Below are positions 25,829 to 35,900 of a stretch of DNA of 64,000 nucleotides, piece by piece. This DNA comes from JBBPYC01 sp038200275. Lineage in GTDB: Bacteria; Pseudomonadota; Gammaproteobacteria; Burkholderiales; Burkholderiaceae_C. Numbering within the stretch: position 1 is the stretch's first letter; each line of letters begins with the position of its first letter. Made by a program: the position numbers and the translations under genes. The stretch covers positions 11,046 through 75,045 of the forward strand of contig JBBPYC010000025.1 in assembly GCA_038200275.1 (NCBI GenBank), given 5' to 3'. The notes beneath the pieces are model-generated. The model was not told the DNA's origin. It saw only the letters and a program-made list of their open reading frames with translations, and did no database searches.

Positions 25829-26287
25829 ATGAACACGAAATTCGCATCCACTCTCGTCATCGCTGCCGCCCTGGGCGCTTCCAGCAGCTTTGCCTTTGGC
25901 ACCAGCAGCGACAACGGTGCCTGGTCGGCTGGTAACGGCAGCCCGGTTGCGTTGAATCCGAACGGCGACACCGTCACCCAGCCGGCATTCCAGAGCATTG
26001 CCAGCCGCGGCCAGGTCAGCAGCGGCGTTGCGCAAAACCGCGCCGTGCTGACGGCTGTGGCGATCAATCCGCAAGGCACGACCGTGGTCGAGCAGTCCGG
26101 CTTCCATGCCGAGCAAAGCCGTGCCGCTGTGGCACAGAGCGTGGCACGCGACCGCACCGTGCTGTCGGCCGTGGCGCTGAACCCGAACGGCGACGACGCA
26201 CTGCCCCCATCGACTGCGCAACGCCTTGTGACCCAGCAGCCGTTGCTGGCCACCAGCGGGCGCAGCAGCCGCTTTGGCGCTGAATAA
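25829..26287 (+). CDS. small secreted protein with ~38-residue tandem repeats
   Basis: A 152-residue exported protein of unknown function. The signal peptide has its hydrophobic core at about residues 8-17 and probable cleavage after SSFA (residue 22). The mature part is made of two and a half tandem repeats: residues 40-76, 77-114 and 115 onward, each beginning V-A-[LI]-N-P-[NQ]-G. Each of the two full units ends R-x-V-L-[ST]-A. There are no cysteines. AGGA lies seven bases before the ATG and a strong terminator follows the stop, so it is a single-gene transcription unit, possibly well expressed. Confidence 0.8.
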   Translation: MNTKFASTLVIAAALGASSSFAFGTSSDNGAWSAGNGSPVALNPNGDTVTQPAFQSIASRGQVSSGVAQNRAVLTAVAINPQGTTVVEQSGFHAEQSRAAVAQSVARDRTVLSAVALNPNGDDALPPSTAQRLVTQQPLLATSGRSSRFGAE

Positions 26288-26311
26288 CGCGATCTGCGGT
26301 TCAACCCACTC

Positions 26312-26343
26312 AAACCCGCCGGCGACCCCGGCGGGTTTTTTTT
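26312..26343 (+). terminator. rho-independent terminator
   Basis: An 11-bp stem (AAACCCGCCGG pairing with CCGGCGGGTTT) with a five-base loop is followed by an unbroken run of eight T residues. It starts 24 bp after the stop codon of the secreted repeat-protein gene and separates it from the carbonic anhydrase gene. Confidence 0.93.
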
Positions 26344-26396
26344 CGACTGTCACTTGCAAGTCGCTGCGTCGCCACACGCGCGGCACAATCGCAGCC

Positions 26397-27074
26397 ATGC
26401 CTTCTCCGATCGATCACCTTCTGTCCAACAACCGCGCCTGGGCCACCACCATGGAGGCACAGCGGCCCGGGTTTTTCAGCCGACTGGCGCAGCAGCAGTC
26501 ACCCAAATACCTGTGGATCGGCTGCGCCGACAGCCGGGTGCCGGCCAACGAGATCACCGGGCTCGATCCCGGCGAAGTGTTCGTGCACCGCAACATCGCG
26601 AACCTGATCGTGCATTCGGACCTGAACGCGCTGTCGGTGATCCAGTTCGCAGTCGATCGTCTGCAGGTCGAACACATCATGGTGGTCGGCCATTACGGCT
26701 GTGCGGGGGTGCGCGCCGCGATGCAAGACACCCGCGTCGGCTTGGCCGACAACTGGCTGCGCCATCTGCGCGACGTGCGGCTGCGCCACCGCGGCCGCAT
26801 CGAACACCTGCCTGAGCCCGAGCGTGAGAACGCGTTGTGCGAGGTCAACGTGATCGAGCAGGTCGGCAACGTCGCCTGTTCGACGGTGCTGCAGGACGCC
26901 TGGTCGCGTGGGCAGGACGTGACGGTGCACGGCTGGGTCTACGGCGTGCACGACGGACTGCTGAAAGACCTCGACGTGAGCATGAAGCTCGGCGACGAGC
27001 CGGTGCAGGTGTTTGCGAATGCGCTGAAGCGTTACCCGCGTGGGCCGGCGACCGACGCTGTGTTGCCCGCATGA
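26397..27074 (+). CDS. can: beta-class carbonic anhydrase
   Basis: This 225-residue cytoplasmic zinc enzyme interconverts carbon dioxide and bicarbonate. Zinc ligands and the Asp-Arg pair are visible in WIGCADSRVPA and VVGHYGCAGV. Length and start (MPSPIDHLLSNNRAW) match the beta class found in proteobacteria. Its stop overlaps the aceK ATG in ATGA, suggesting coupled translation. Supply of bicarbonate for biotin-dependent carboxylases such as methylcrotonyl-CoA carboxylase is a plausible use but not specific. Confidence 0.95.
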   Translation: MPSPIDHLLSNNRAWATTMEAQRPGFFSRLAQQQSPKYLWIGCADSRVPANEITGLDPGEVFVHRNIANLIVHSDLNALSVIQFAVDRLQVEHIMVVGHYGCAGVRAAMQDTRVGLADNWLRHLRDVRLRHRGRIEHLPEPERENALCEVNVIEQVGNVACSTVLQDAWSRGQDVTVHGWVYGVHDGLLKDLDVSMKLGDEPVQVFANALKRYPRGPATDAVLPA

Positions 27075-28951
27075 ACAGCCACAACGCAGCGGTGTTTCCG
27101 CAGCGACTCGATTCGCCGCTGGCTTATGAAATCGCGAAGGCGATGATGGACGGCTTCAACCGGCACTATCAGCTGTTCCGCAGCGAATCCGCGCGTGCCA
27201 AGCAACGTTTCGAGACCGCCGACTGGCACGCGCAACAACGCGCCCAGCGCGAGCGCATCGAGTTCTACGACCTGCGCGTGCGCGAGTGCGAACGCCGGCT
27301 GGAAAAAGAGTTTCATGCGGATGACCAGCCGATGGATGTCTGGCACCAGATCAAGCTGCATTACATCGGTTTGCTCGTGAACCACCTGCAGCCTGAGTTG
27401 GCCGAGACGTTCTTCAATTCGGTCACGACGAAGATCCTGCACCGCACGCACTTTCACAACGACTTCATCTTCGTGCGGCCGGCCGTCAGCACCGAATACA
27501 TCGAAAACGATCTGCGCGAAGCCAAGCCGACCTATCGCGCCTATTACCCGGCGCAGGGCGACTTGGCCGACACGACACGCGCACTGCTGGAAGACTTCGA
27601 TCTGCAGTGCGCTTTTGAAGACCTGAATGCCGATGCGCAGCAGGTCGCTCGGGCGATGAATTCCCGTCTGGGCAAAGTCAAGCTGCGCGCGAACTTTCAG
27701 TTGCAGGTCCTGACGAGCCTGTTCTATCGCAATAAGGGCGCTTACGCGGTCGGCAAGATCATCAACGGCTTTGGTGAGATTCCGTTTGCGCTGCCGATCC
27801 TGCACAGCAACGGCGCCAAGGTATCAATCGACGCGGTGCTGTTCGGCGAAGACGATCTGCAAATGCTGTTCTCCTTTGCGCGCGCCTACTTCATGGTGGA
27901 CATGGCGATACCGTCGGCTTATGTGCAGTTCCTGCGCTCGCTGATGCCGCGCAAGCCGCGTGGCGAGATCTATAACGCATTGGGTCTGGCCAAACAGGGC
28001 AAGACGCTGTTCTACCGCGACTTCCTCTACCACCTGCGCCATTCGACCGACATGTTCCGCATCGCGCCCGGCATCAAGGGCATGGTCATGCTGGTGTTCG
28101 ACCTGCCTTCGTTCCCCTACGTGTTCAAGGTCATCAAGGACTACTATCCGCCGCAAAAGGACACCACGCGCGAGCAGATCAAGGGCAAGTATCAACTCGT
28201 GAAGCGGCACGACCGGGTGGGCCGCATGGCGGATACGCTGGAGTACAGCGAAGTCGCGTTTCCGCGCGCGCGCTTCACCGATGAGCTGATCGCCGAGATC
28301 GAGCAGTTCGCGCCGAGCCAGCTCGAGATCAGCGACCGCGACGGCGACGGCCAGACCGAGGTGATCCTGAAGCATGTCTACATCGAACGCCGCATGATTC
28401 CGCTCAACATCTATCTGCAGGAAGCGTTCGACGCCGGGCTGGACGACCCGCACGCCAAGCGCCAGATCGAACGCAGCGTGATCGAATACGGCAACGCGAT
28501 CAAGGACTTGGTGGCCGCCAACATCTTCCCCGGCGACATGCTGTGGAAGAACTTCGGCATTACGCGCAACGGCAAGGTCGTGTTCTACGACTACGACGAG
28601 ATCGAATACATCACCGAGAGCAACTTCCGCAAGGTGCCGAAGGCCCGCAATGAAGAAGACGAGATGAGCGGCGAGATCTGGTACTCGGTCGGCAAGCACG
28701 ACGTGTTCCCCGAGACGTTCGGCCCGTTCTTGCTGGGCAACGATGCGGTGCGCGAAGTGTTCATGCAGCACCATGCTGATCTGCTCGACGTGAGCTTTTG
28801 GCAGCAGCACAAGGACCGGATCAAGGCAGGCCATGTGTTCGACGTGTTTCCCTATGAGCAGAGCAAGCGCTTTGCGGTGCGGGGCCACGCGACCAAGGCG
28901 CAGCCAGAAGTCGGAACGGCTTTAAGCGACTCGACCCATGTGATCGGCTGA
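27071..28951 (+). CDS. aceK: isocitrate dehydrogenase kinase/phosphatase
   Basis: A 626-residue bifunctional enzyme that phosphorylates isocitrate dehydrogenase to divert isocitrate into the glyoxylate shunt, and reverses this. Full-length AceK features include YPAQGDLADTTRALLEDFDL, a kinase-like lobe with VFKVIKDYYPPQKD (ATP-binding Lys), and NFGITRNGKVVFYDYDEIEY containing the catalytic loop region. In enteric bacteria aceK lies in aceBAK; here it is separate from those genes and overlaps the carbonic anhydrase stop by four bases. It is intact. Confidence 0.97.
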   Translation: MNSHNAAVFPQRLDSPLAYEIAKAMMDGFNRHYQLFRSESARAKQRFETADWHAQQRAQRERIEFYDLRVRECERRLEKEFHADDQPMDVWHQIKLHYIGLLVNHLQPELAETFFNSVTTKILHRTHFHNDFIFVRPAVSTEYIENDLREAKPTYRAYYPAQGDLADTTRALLEDFDLQCAFEDLNADAQQVARAMNSRLGKVKLRANFQLQVLTSLFYRNKGAYAVGKIINGFGEIPFALPILHSNGAKVSIDAVLFGEDDLQMLFSFARAYFMVDMAIPSAYVQFLRSLMPRKPRGEIYNALGLAKQGKTLFYRDFLYHLRHSTDMFRIAPGIKGMVMLVFDLPSFPYVFKVIKDYYPPQKDTTREQIKGKYQLVKRHDRVGRMADTLEYSEVAFPRARFTDELIAEIEQFAPSQLEISDRDGDGQTEVILKHVYIERRMIPLNIYLQEAFDAGLDDPHAKRQIERSVIEYGNAIKDLVAANIFPGDMLWKNFGITRNGKVVFYDYDEIEYITESNFRKVPKARNEEDEMSGEIWYSVGKHDVFPETFGPFLLGNDAVREVFMQHHADLLDVSFWQQHKDRIKAGHVFDVFPYEQSKRFAVRGHATKAQPEVGTALSDSTHVIG

Positions 28952-29132
28952 AATCGTGCCGCAGCGGGCCATCGGGTGCGGGGGGACAGGAGCGTATGGA
29001 AAGCTTGCCTGTGTCCGGACGCCAACCGCGCCGGCCTAGGCTGCCGGCATCGGATACTTGCCGCGTCCCGCTGCACGGCATGGCAGCGCGTGAAACACCT
29101 GGATGAACCCCGAACAAGGAGCCCGATTCCCG

Positions 29133-30341
29133 ATGAGCAACACCCATCCAACCGACCCTGTCGTGATTGTCGGCGCCGCCCGCACGCCCATGGGCGGTTT
29201 TCAAGGCGACTTCGCCACGCTGGCTGCGCATGACCTGGGCGGCGCCGCGATCCGTGCCGCGCTGGAGCGCGCCGCCGAGGGCTCGAAGTTCAAGCCCGAG
29301 ATGGTCACCGAAGTGCTGTTCGGCAACTGCCTGATGGCCGGGCAGGGCCAAGCGCCTGCAAGGCAAGCCGCATTCAAGGGCGGCCTGCCGAACAGCGCGG
29401 GCGCGGTCACGTTGTCGAAGATGTGCGGCTCCGGCATGCGCGCCGCGATGTTCGCGCACGACATGCTCAAAGCCGGCAGCCACGACGTGCTGGTCGCGGG
29501 TGGCATGGAGAGCATGACGAACGCGCCGCACCTGCTGCCCAAGGGCCGCAGCGGCATCCGCATCGGCCATGACCGCGTGCTGGATCACATGATGCTCGAC
29601 GGCCTGGAAGACGCTTACGAAGCGGGCCGATCGATGGGCACCTTCGGTGAAGACTGTGCGGCGAAGTACGACTTCACGCGTGCGCAGCAGGACCAGTTCG
29701 CGACCACCAGCGTGCGGCGCGCGCAAGAGGCCACCAAGTCCGGTGCGTTCGCCGACGAGATCACGCCTGTCATGGTCAAGACTCGTAAAGGCGACGTCGA
29801 AATCAAGATCGACGAAGGCCCGGGCAAGATCAACGTTGACAAGATTCCGACGCTCAAACCTGCGTTCAAGAAAGACGGCACCGTCACAGCCGCCAGCAGC
29901 TCTTCGATCAACGACGGTGCCGCTGCGCTTGTGATGATGTGTGCATCCACCGCGCAAGCCCTTGGCTGCAAACCGCTCGCACGCATCGTCGCGCACGCCA
30001 CGCACGCGCAGGAACCCGAATGGTTCGCCACGGCGCCGATCGGCGCGACAAGAAAACTGCTCGACAAAGCTGGCTGGAAGGTCGAAGACGTCGACCTCTG
30101 GGAGATCAATGAAGCGTTCGCCGTCGTGCCGATGGCGCTGATGACCGAACTGAAGCTGTCGCATGACATCGTCAATGTGAACGGCGGCGCCTGCGCCTTA
30201 GGTCATCCGATCGGCGCCAGCGGCGCGCGCATCATGGTCACATTGATTTATGCGTTGAAAAATCGCAGCTTGAAAAAAGGCGTGGCGACGTTGTGCATCG
30301 GCGGTGGGGAGGCGACTGCCATCGCGTTGGAATTACTATGA
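29133..30341 (+). CDS. acetyl-CoA C-acetyltransferase (thiolase)
   Basis: This 402-residue thiolase condenses or cleaves acetoacetyl-CoA or beta-ketoacyl-CoA. The nucleophilic Cys is in LSKMCGSGMRAA, the active-site His in GACALGHPIGASG, and the second Cys in TLCIGGGEATA; NEAF is also present. The ATG at 29133 is preceded by AAGGAG at a spacing of about 12; a further ATG at 29103 adds ten residues. In the window's context it could take acetoacetate-derived acetoacetyl-CoA from leucine breakdown. The stop codon lies within a 15-bp sequence repeated at 40541. Confidence 0.93.
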   Translation: MSNTHPTDPVVIVGAARTPMGGFQGDFATLAAHDLGGAAIRAALERAAEGSKFKPEMVTEVLFGNCLMAGQGQAPARQAAFKGGLPNSAGAVTLSKMCGSGMRAAMFAHDMLKAGSHDVLVAGGMESMTNAPHLLPKGRSGIRIGHDRVLDHMMLDGLEDAYEAGRSMGTFGEDCAAKYDFTRAQQDQFATTSVRRAQEATKSGAFADEITPVMVKTRKGDVEIKIDEGPGKINVDKIPTLKPAFKKDGTVTAASSSSINDGAAALVMMCASTAQALGCKPLARIVAHATHAQEPEWFATAPIGATRKLLDKAGWKVEDVDLWEINEAFAVVPMALMTELKLSHDIVNVNGGACALGHPIGASGARIMVTLIYALKNRSLKKGVATLCIGGGEATAIALELL

Positions 30342-30350
30342 AAATAGTAG
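30336..30350. repeat. 15-bp repeat copy 1, overlapping the thiolase stop
   Basis: CTATGAAAATAGTAG is identical at 30336-30350 and 40541-40555. This copy supplies the TGA stop of the thiolase gene and is followed by an AT-rich tract to about 30405. From memory, Comamonadaceae genomes carry many related short intergenic elements near 3' gene ends; this is family knowledge, not something the window can prove. Confidence 0.45.
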
Positions 30351-30452
30351 CTATCTGCGCAACAAACGTAAGCCCCTACAGCCGATTTGTCTTGAAAAAT
30401 TAGCGTTTCCCATGGTTCGACTCACCCTTTGTCCAATTCAGGAGCAACTCCT

Positions 30453-31715
30453 ATGAACACAACCAAGCCTTTCGTATGTCGCTCGATCGCCGCCGCTCTG
30501 TCGACGACGCTGCTCGCCGCCGTACCGGTGCATGCTCAGACGCGCGACGAAGCGCTGATGTCGGCCGCGACCGCTGAGAAGTCCGCCGTCATCGGCACGC
30601 TGGAAAAGCTCGTCAACATCGAAACCGGCACCGGCAACGCGGAGGGCCTTGCAGCCTATGCAACGCTGCTCGAAAGCGAGCTGCAAAAGCTCGACTTTCA
30701 GGTGACACGCCACAAGGCCGCAGAAGGCAAGGTCGGTGACAACCTGGTGGGCACCCGCAAAGGCAAGGGCGGCAAGAACATCTTGCTGCAGTCCCACATG
30801 GACACCGTGTATTTGAAAGGCATCCTGGACAAGGCGCCGTTCAAGGTCGAAGGCGACAAGGCCTACGGCCCCGGCATTGCCGACGACAAGGGCGGCAACG
30901 CGGTCGTGCTGCACGCGCTGAAGCTGCTGCGCGAGCGCGGCTTCGAGGACTACGGCACGATCACGGTGCTGTTCAACACGGACGAAGAAAAAGGCTCGTT
31001 TGGCTCGCGCGATTTGATCCAGAGCGAGGCGGCAAAGGTCGACTACGTGCTGTCGTTCGAGCCCACCGCAGCAGGCGACGAGAAGTTCTCGATGGGCACG
31101 TCCGGCATCGCCTACGTGCTGGCCGAAATCAAGGGCAAAGCGTCGCATGCGGGAGCTGCGCCTGAGAAAGGCGTGAACGCGTTGGTCGAAGCAGCCGATC
31201 TGGTGCTGCGCACGCAGGACATCGACAACAAGGACAAGGGCCTGCGTTTCAACTGGACCATTGAGAAAGCCGGCAACGTCTCCAACATCATCCCGGCCGA
31301 AGCCACGATCAACGGCGACATGCGCTATGCGCTGGTCGAAGACTTCAATGCAGCCGTCAAGACGCTGCAGGAAAAGGCGCAGCAAAAACGCTTGCCACAA
31401 GCGGAAGTCAAGATCACCGTGACCAAAGGCCGGCCCGCATTCAACGCTGGCGAAGGTGGCAAGGCGCTGATCGACCAAGCCGTGGCGATCTACAAGGAAG
31501 CCGGCGGCAACGTGGGCGTCGAGCCCCGCACCGGCGGCGGCACCGATGCGGCCTATGCGGGCCTGACCAACAAGGCCGTGATCGAGAGCCTGGGCCTGCC
31601 GGGCTTTGGTTATCACAGCGACAAGGCCGAGTATGTCGATCTCGAATCGATCCCGCGTCGGCTCTACATGGCGACCAAGCTCATCATGAACCTGGGCAGC
31701 GGCACCACGAAGTAA
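30453..31715 (+). CDS. M20-family metallopeptidase, glutamate carboxypeptidase-like, exported
   Basis: A 420-residue M20 peptidase with a signal peptide (hydrophobic part about residues 11-24, cleavage after VHAQ or VHA). Metal-binding and catalytic residues are seen in QSHMDTVY (His), YGPGIADDKGG (bridging Asp), TDEEKGSFG (Glu-Glu), SFEPTA and GYHSDKAEY (His). The closest characterised type is carboxypeptidase G2-like glutamate carboxypeptidase, which removes C-terminal glutamate from folates or peptides in the periplasm. A good AGGAG precedes the ATG. It is followed 15 bp later by an acyl-CoA dehydrogenase gene. Confidence 0.9.
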   Translation: MNTTKPFVCRSIAAALSTTLLAAVPVHAQTRDEALMSAATAEKSAVIGTLEKLVNIETGTGNAEGLAAYATLLESELQKLDFQVTRHKAAEGKVGDNLVGTRKGKGGKNILLQSHMDTVYLKGILDKAPFKVEGDKAYGPGIADDKGGNAVVLHALKLLRERGFEDYGTITVLFNTDEEKGSFGSRDLIQSEAAKVDYVLSFEPTAAGDEKFSMGTSGIAYVLAEIKGKASHAGAAPEKGVNALVEAADLVLRTQDIDNKDKGLRFNWTIEKAGNVSNIIPAEATINGDMRYALVEDFNAAVKTLQEKAQQKRLPQAEVKITVTKGRPAFNAGEGGKALIDQAVAIYKEAGGNVGVEPRTGGGTDAAYAGLTNKAVIESLGLPGFGYHSDKAEYVDLESIPRRLYMATKLIMNLGSGTTK

Positions 31716-31730
31716 GTCGCTGGCTTCACC

Positions 31731-32864
31731 ATGCTGCTCAACGCCGATCAGGAAGCCATCCGCGACGCGGTGCGCATATTCGCGCAAGAGCAGTTGTGGC
31801 CTAACGCGCCGCGGTGGGACCGCGAACACCGGTTTCCCAAAGAAGCGCTCAGAGGCCTGGCCGAACTTGGCGCTTACGGCATCTGCGTGCCGGAAGCATT
31901 CGGCGGCGCCGGGCTTGACTACCTGAGTTTGTCGCTTGTGCTGGAAGAAATCGCAGCCGGCGACGGCGGCACCAGCACGGTCATCAGCGTTACCAACTGT
32001 CCGGTGAATGCGATTTTGATGAAGCACGCGAGTGCAGCTCAGAAAGACAAGTGGCTGACCCCGCTCGCGCAAGGCTTGATGCTCGGCGCGTTCTGCCTGA
32101 CCGAGCCGCACGTCGGCAGCGATGCCTCCGGGTTGCGCACAACCGCCGCGCGCGACGGCGACTGCTATGTGATCAACGGCGTCAAGCAGTTCATCACGAG
32201 CGGCAAGAACGGCGACGTGGCCATCGTGATTGCGGTGACCGACAAGGGCGCGGGCAAGAAAGGCATGAGCGCGTTCCTGGTGCCGACCGATGCGCCCGGT
32301 TATGTCGTGGCGCGGGTGGAGACCAAGCTCGGCCAGCATTCGAGCGACACCGTGCAGATCAATTTCGACAATTGCCGCGTGCCGGTGGACAACCTGCTGG
32401 GTGCGGAAGGTGACGGTTACCGGATTGCGCTCGGCGGCCTGGAAGGCGGTCGCATCGGCATCGCGTCGCAGAGCGTGGGTATGGCGCGCAGCGCGCTTGA
32501 AGTCGCGATCAACTATGCGAAGGATCGCACCAGCTTCGGCCAGGCAATCTTTCAGCATCAGGCGGTGGGTTTTCGGCTGGCCGAATGCGCTACAAAAATA
32601 GAAGCGGCTCGTCAGCTGATCTGGCACGCCGCATCGTTGCGCGACGCCGGCCTGCCGTGCTTGAAGGAGGCCGCGATGGCCAAGCTGTTCGCGAGCGAGA
32701 TGGCAGAGCAGGTCTGCAGTGCCGCGATCCAGACCCTCGGCGGCTACGGTTATCTGGCCGACTTCCCGTTGGAGCGCATATACCGCGATGTGCGCGTCTG
32801 CCAGATCTATGAAGGCACATCGGATGTGCAAAAAATCATCATTCAGCGCGCACTGGGCGCTTGA
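31731..32864 (+). CDS. acyl-CoA dehydrogenase
   Basis: This 377-residue FAD flavoprotein oxidises an acyl-CoA to the 2-enoyl-CoA. It has the standard signatures CLTEPHVGSDASG, FITSGKNGDVAI and the C-terminal QIYEGTSDVQKIII, which contains the catalytic Glu of the short/medium-chain type. It is therefore distinct from the isovaleryl type at 22065 and from the enzyme at 54770. The likely start is the ATG at 31731. Substrate chain length is not deducible; short branched or straight chains are likely. Confidence 0.92.
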   Translation: MLLNADQEAIRDAVRIFAQEQLWPNAPRWDREHRFPKEALRGLAELGAYGICVPEAFGGAGLDYLSLSLVLEEIAAGDGGTSTVISVTNCPVNAILMKHASAAQKDKWLTPLAQGLMLGAFCLTEPHVGSDASGLRTTAARDGDCYVINGVKQFITSGKNGDVAIVIAVTDKGAGKKGMSAFLVPTDAPGYVVARVETKLGQHSSDTVQINFDNCRVPVDNLLGAEGDGYRIALGGLEGGRIGIASQSVGMARSALEVAINYAKDRTSFGQAIFQHQAVGFRLAECATKIEAARQLIWHAASLRDAGLPCLKEAAMAKLFASEMAEQVCSAAIQTLGGYGYLADFPLERIYRDVRVCQIYEGTSDVQKIIIQRALGA

Positions 32865-32964
32865 CGCGGGCTTCAGAGGCCTTCTTCCAACCTGGAAATC
32901 CATGTTGGGCTGTTCTAATCGGGTTGGCAGTCCGAATGCCTCACACGCTTAGAAACTGGAACCT

Positions 32965-35900
32965 TTGTTGTCCGCGTCGCCTACCGATACCGCCGAGGCC
33001 GAGCGGCTGCGCGCGCTGAGCGCACTGCAGGTGCTTGACTCGCCGCCCGAGCATATGTTCGATGCACTGGTGCAGACGGCGGCAACGATCTGCGCCGCAC
33101 CGATCGCGCTACTTACCTTGGTGGATGCCGACCGTCAGTGGTTCAAGGCCAGCGCCGGTTGGCCGCTGGCAGCTGAGACACCACGCAAGATTTCGTTTTG
33201 CACGCACACGATCGAGCATGCCGGCGATCTGCTCGAAGTGCCGGATACTTGGCTCGATCCGCGTTTTTCCGACAACCCGCTCGTAGTCGGCGAACTGGAC
33301 GTGCGTTTTTATGCTGGCGCGGTGCTGCAGCTCGACAACGGCCAGCGCATCGGCACGCTCTGCCTGCTCGACCGGCGGGTGCGTCAGCTTGATCCGGCGC
33401 AGCGCCAGGCGCTGCGGCTGCTGGCTGACATCGCGGCGCAGGCGCTGCAAGACCGCAGTACGAATGCGGTATCGGCTGCTAGTCGGGTACGCTTTCAGGC
33501 CATGCTTGACGGCTTTCCGCTGGGTGTGTTCGAAGCCGACGGCGAAGGCATATGTCGCTATGTGAACGACCGTTGTATCGCGTTACTTGGCGGCACGCGG
33601 CAGCAGCGCGTCGGAGCCCACTGGACCGATGGGCTGCACGAGGGCGACCAAGCCAGAGTGCTGACCGAGTGGCAGCGCAGCACACGTGCCAGCGGCGAGT
33701 TCGACGGGCAGTTTCGCGTGAATGGCTCCTCGGGCTTGCGACACTTGCGGGCGCGTGGTGCCCTTCTGCATGACGTGCAGGGTCGTCCGGACGGCTACGT
33801 CGGTTCGGTCCAGGACGTGACCGAGCGCGTACAGGTGGTGCAGGAGCTTGCGGCCGAACGGCAGCGGCTTGCCTACATCATCGAAGGCGCTGCGACCGGT
33901 ACCTGGGAAATCAACGTGCAGACCGATGCGGTTCGCTGTAACGAGCAGTGGGCTGCGATGATTGGCCTCACCTTGGCAGAACTCGGTCCCCCGACACTGC
34001 AGACCTGGGTCGACTACACCCATCCGGATGACGTGGCGCGCGCACGTGCGGAGTTGGTACGGCATTTCAGGGGCGAGAGCGAGCGTTTTGAATGCGGATT
34101 CCGCATGCGCCATCGTGACGGTCAATGGGTCAGCGTGCTGAGCCGCGGCCGTGTGCTGACGCGCACATCGGACGGCAAGGCCGAATGGATGTTCGGCACC
34201 CACGTCGACGTCACACAGTTGCGGCAGCAGCAGGACGCGCTCGTCAAGAGCGAGGCACTGCTCAATCGCGCCAGTGATGCAGCGGGGATCGGCGTCTGGG
34301 AGCTTGATCTGATCACCAGCCGGGTGACCTGGTCCAAGCAGGCGCGCCGGATCCATGGGGTGTCCGAGTCATACGAGCCAACCATGCTGGAGGGAATCGA
34401 CTACTACGAGCCGGATGCCCGGCCCGTGGTACAGGCTGCGATAGAGCAAGCCATTGCGTCGGGTGAGAGCTGTGACTTCGAACTTCCGTTCATCCAGGCT
34501 GGCGGCCAGCGCATCTACGTGCGCGTGATCGGCAGGGTCGAATACAACGCGGACGGCAAGGCGGCACGGCTACTTGGCACGATCCAGGACGTGACGCGGC
34601 TGCACCGGCTCGGCGCAGAGCTGGCCGAGCAGCACGAGCTGATGCGGGTCACGCTGAAATCGATCGGCGACGCCGTCATCACTACCGACAGGTCCGGTTG
34701 CGTGAGCTGGCTGAATCCGGTGGCCGAGCGTCTGACCGGCTGGCCCGCAACGGACGCAGTTGGCCGCCCGGCCATGCAGGTGCTGCAGATCGTTGACGGT
34801 GAGACGCGGCTGCCGGCGCTGGATCCGATCGCGCGCTGCCTGGAGCAAGGCGTCGTCACCGGCTTGGCCAGCCATACCGTGCTGCTGTCGCGCGACGGCC
34901 AGGAGTTCGGTATCGAGGACTCGGCCGCTCCGATTCGTAACGAGCAAGGCGAACTGATGGGCGTCGTGCTGGTGTTTCGCGACGTCACCGAGCAACGCCG
35001 CATGAATGGCGAGATGAATTACCGCGCCACGCATGACGCGTTGACCGGGCTGGTGAATCGGGTCGAGTTCGAAGCGCGCCTGCACCGCGTGCTGGACAAC
35101 TCCTTGAGCGAGCGACCCGACGCGCATTCGCTGCTGTTCATCGATCTGGACCAGTTCAAGATCGTGAACGACGCCTGTGGGCATTCGGTCGGTGATCAAT
35201 TGCTGCAGCAGGTCAGTGCGCTGCTGCGTGAGACGGTGCGCGCCAGCGACACGCTCGCGCGGCTCGGCGGCGACGAGTTCGGTGTGATTTTGGAGGACTG
35301 CGCACCGGAGCAGGCGCAGCGTGTCGCACAGCAAATCTGCGAGCGCATGAACGACTTCCGCTTCGCGCATGAGGGGCGGCGTTTTCGGATCGGCACGAGC
35401 ATCGGCCTGGTGCCGCTGGATGCCCGGTTGGGCACCACTGCAGCCATCATGCAGGCGGCCGACAGCGCTTGCTATGCGGCCAAGGAAGCCGGGCGCAACC
35501 GGGTCCATGCCTGGCTCGATACCGACCATGCGATCCGCGCACGCAGCGGTGACATGCAGTGGGCCACGCGGCTGGAACAGGCGCTCGATGAAGATCATTT
35601 CGTGCTTTTTGCGCAGCGTATCGAAGCGCTCACCGACAAGAATTCAGGCGATGCGCTGCACTTTGAAGTGCTGCTGCGGCTGGTCCAGGGCGACGGCGAA
35701 CTGGTGCTGCCCGGCGCGTTCCTGCCGGCGGCCGAACGCTTCCACTTGGCTTCCCGCATTGATCGCTGGGTGCTGCGCAATGCGATCGCCGAGCTTGCCG
35801 CGCTGCCGGACCTGGAGCGCATCGGCACGATCTCGATCAACCTGTCCGGCCAGTCGGTCGGCGACCGGGCCTTTCACGGCCATGCGATCGAGGCGTTGAT

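Noticed and set aside
32593..32612. Possible further copy of the 15-bp repeat in the acyl-CoA dehydrogenase gene
   Set aside because: The match (AAAATAGAAGC) is partial and encodes the conserved KIEAAR segment of the family, so it is best explained as coding sequence.
30438..32903. 821-codon open frame on the minus strand
   Set aside because: It lies antisense to the M20 peptidase and acyl-CoA dehydrogenase genes, both clear families with intact motifs. Its His/Gln/Asp-rich sequence is the usual mirror of GC-rich coding DNA.
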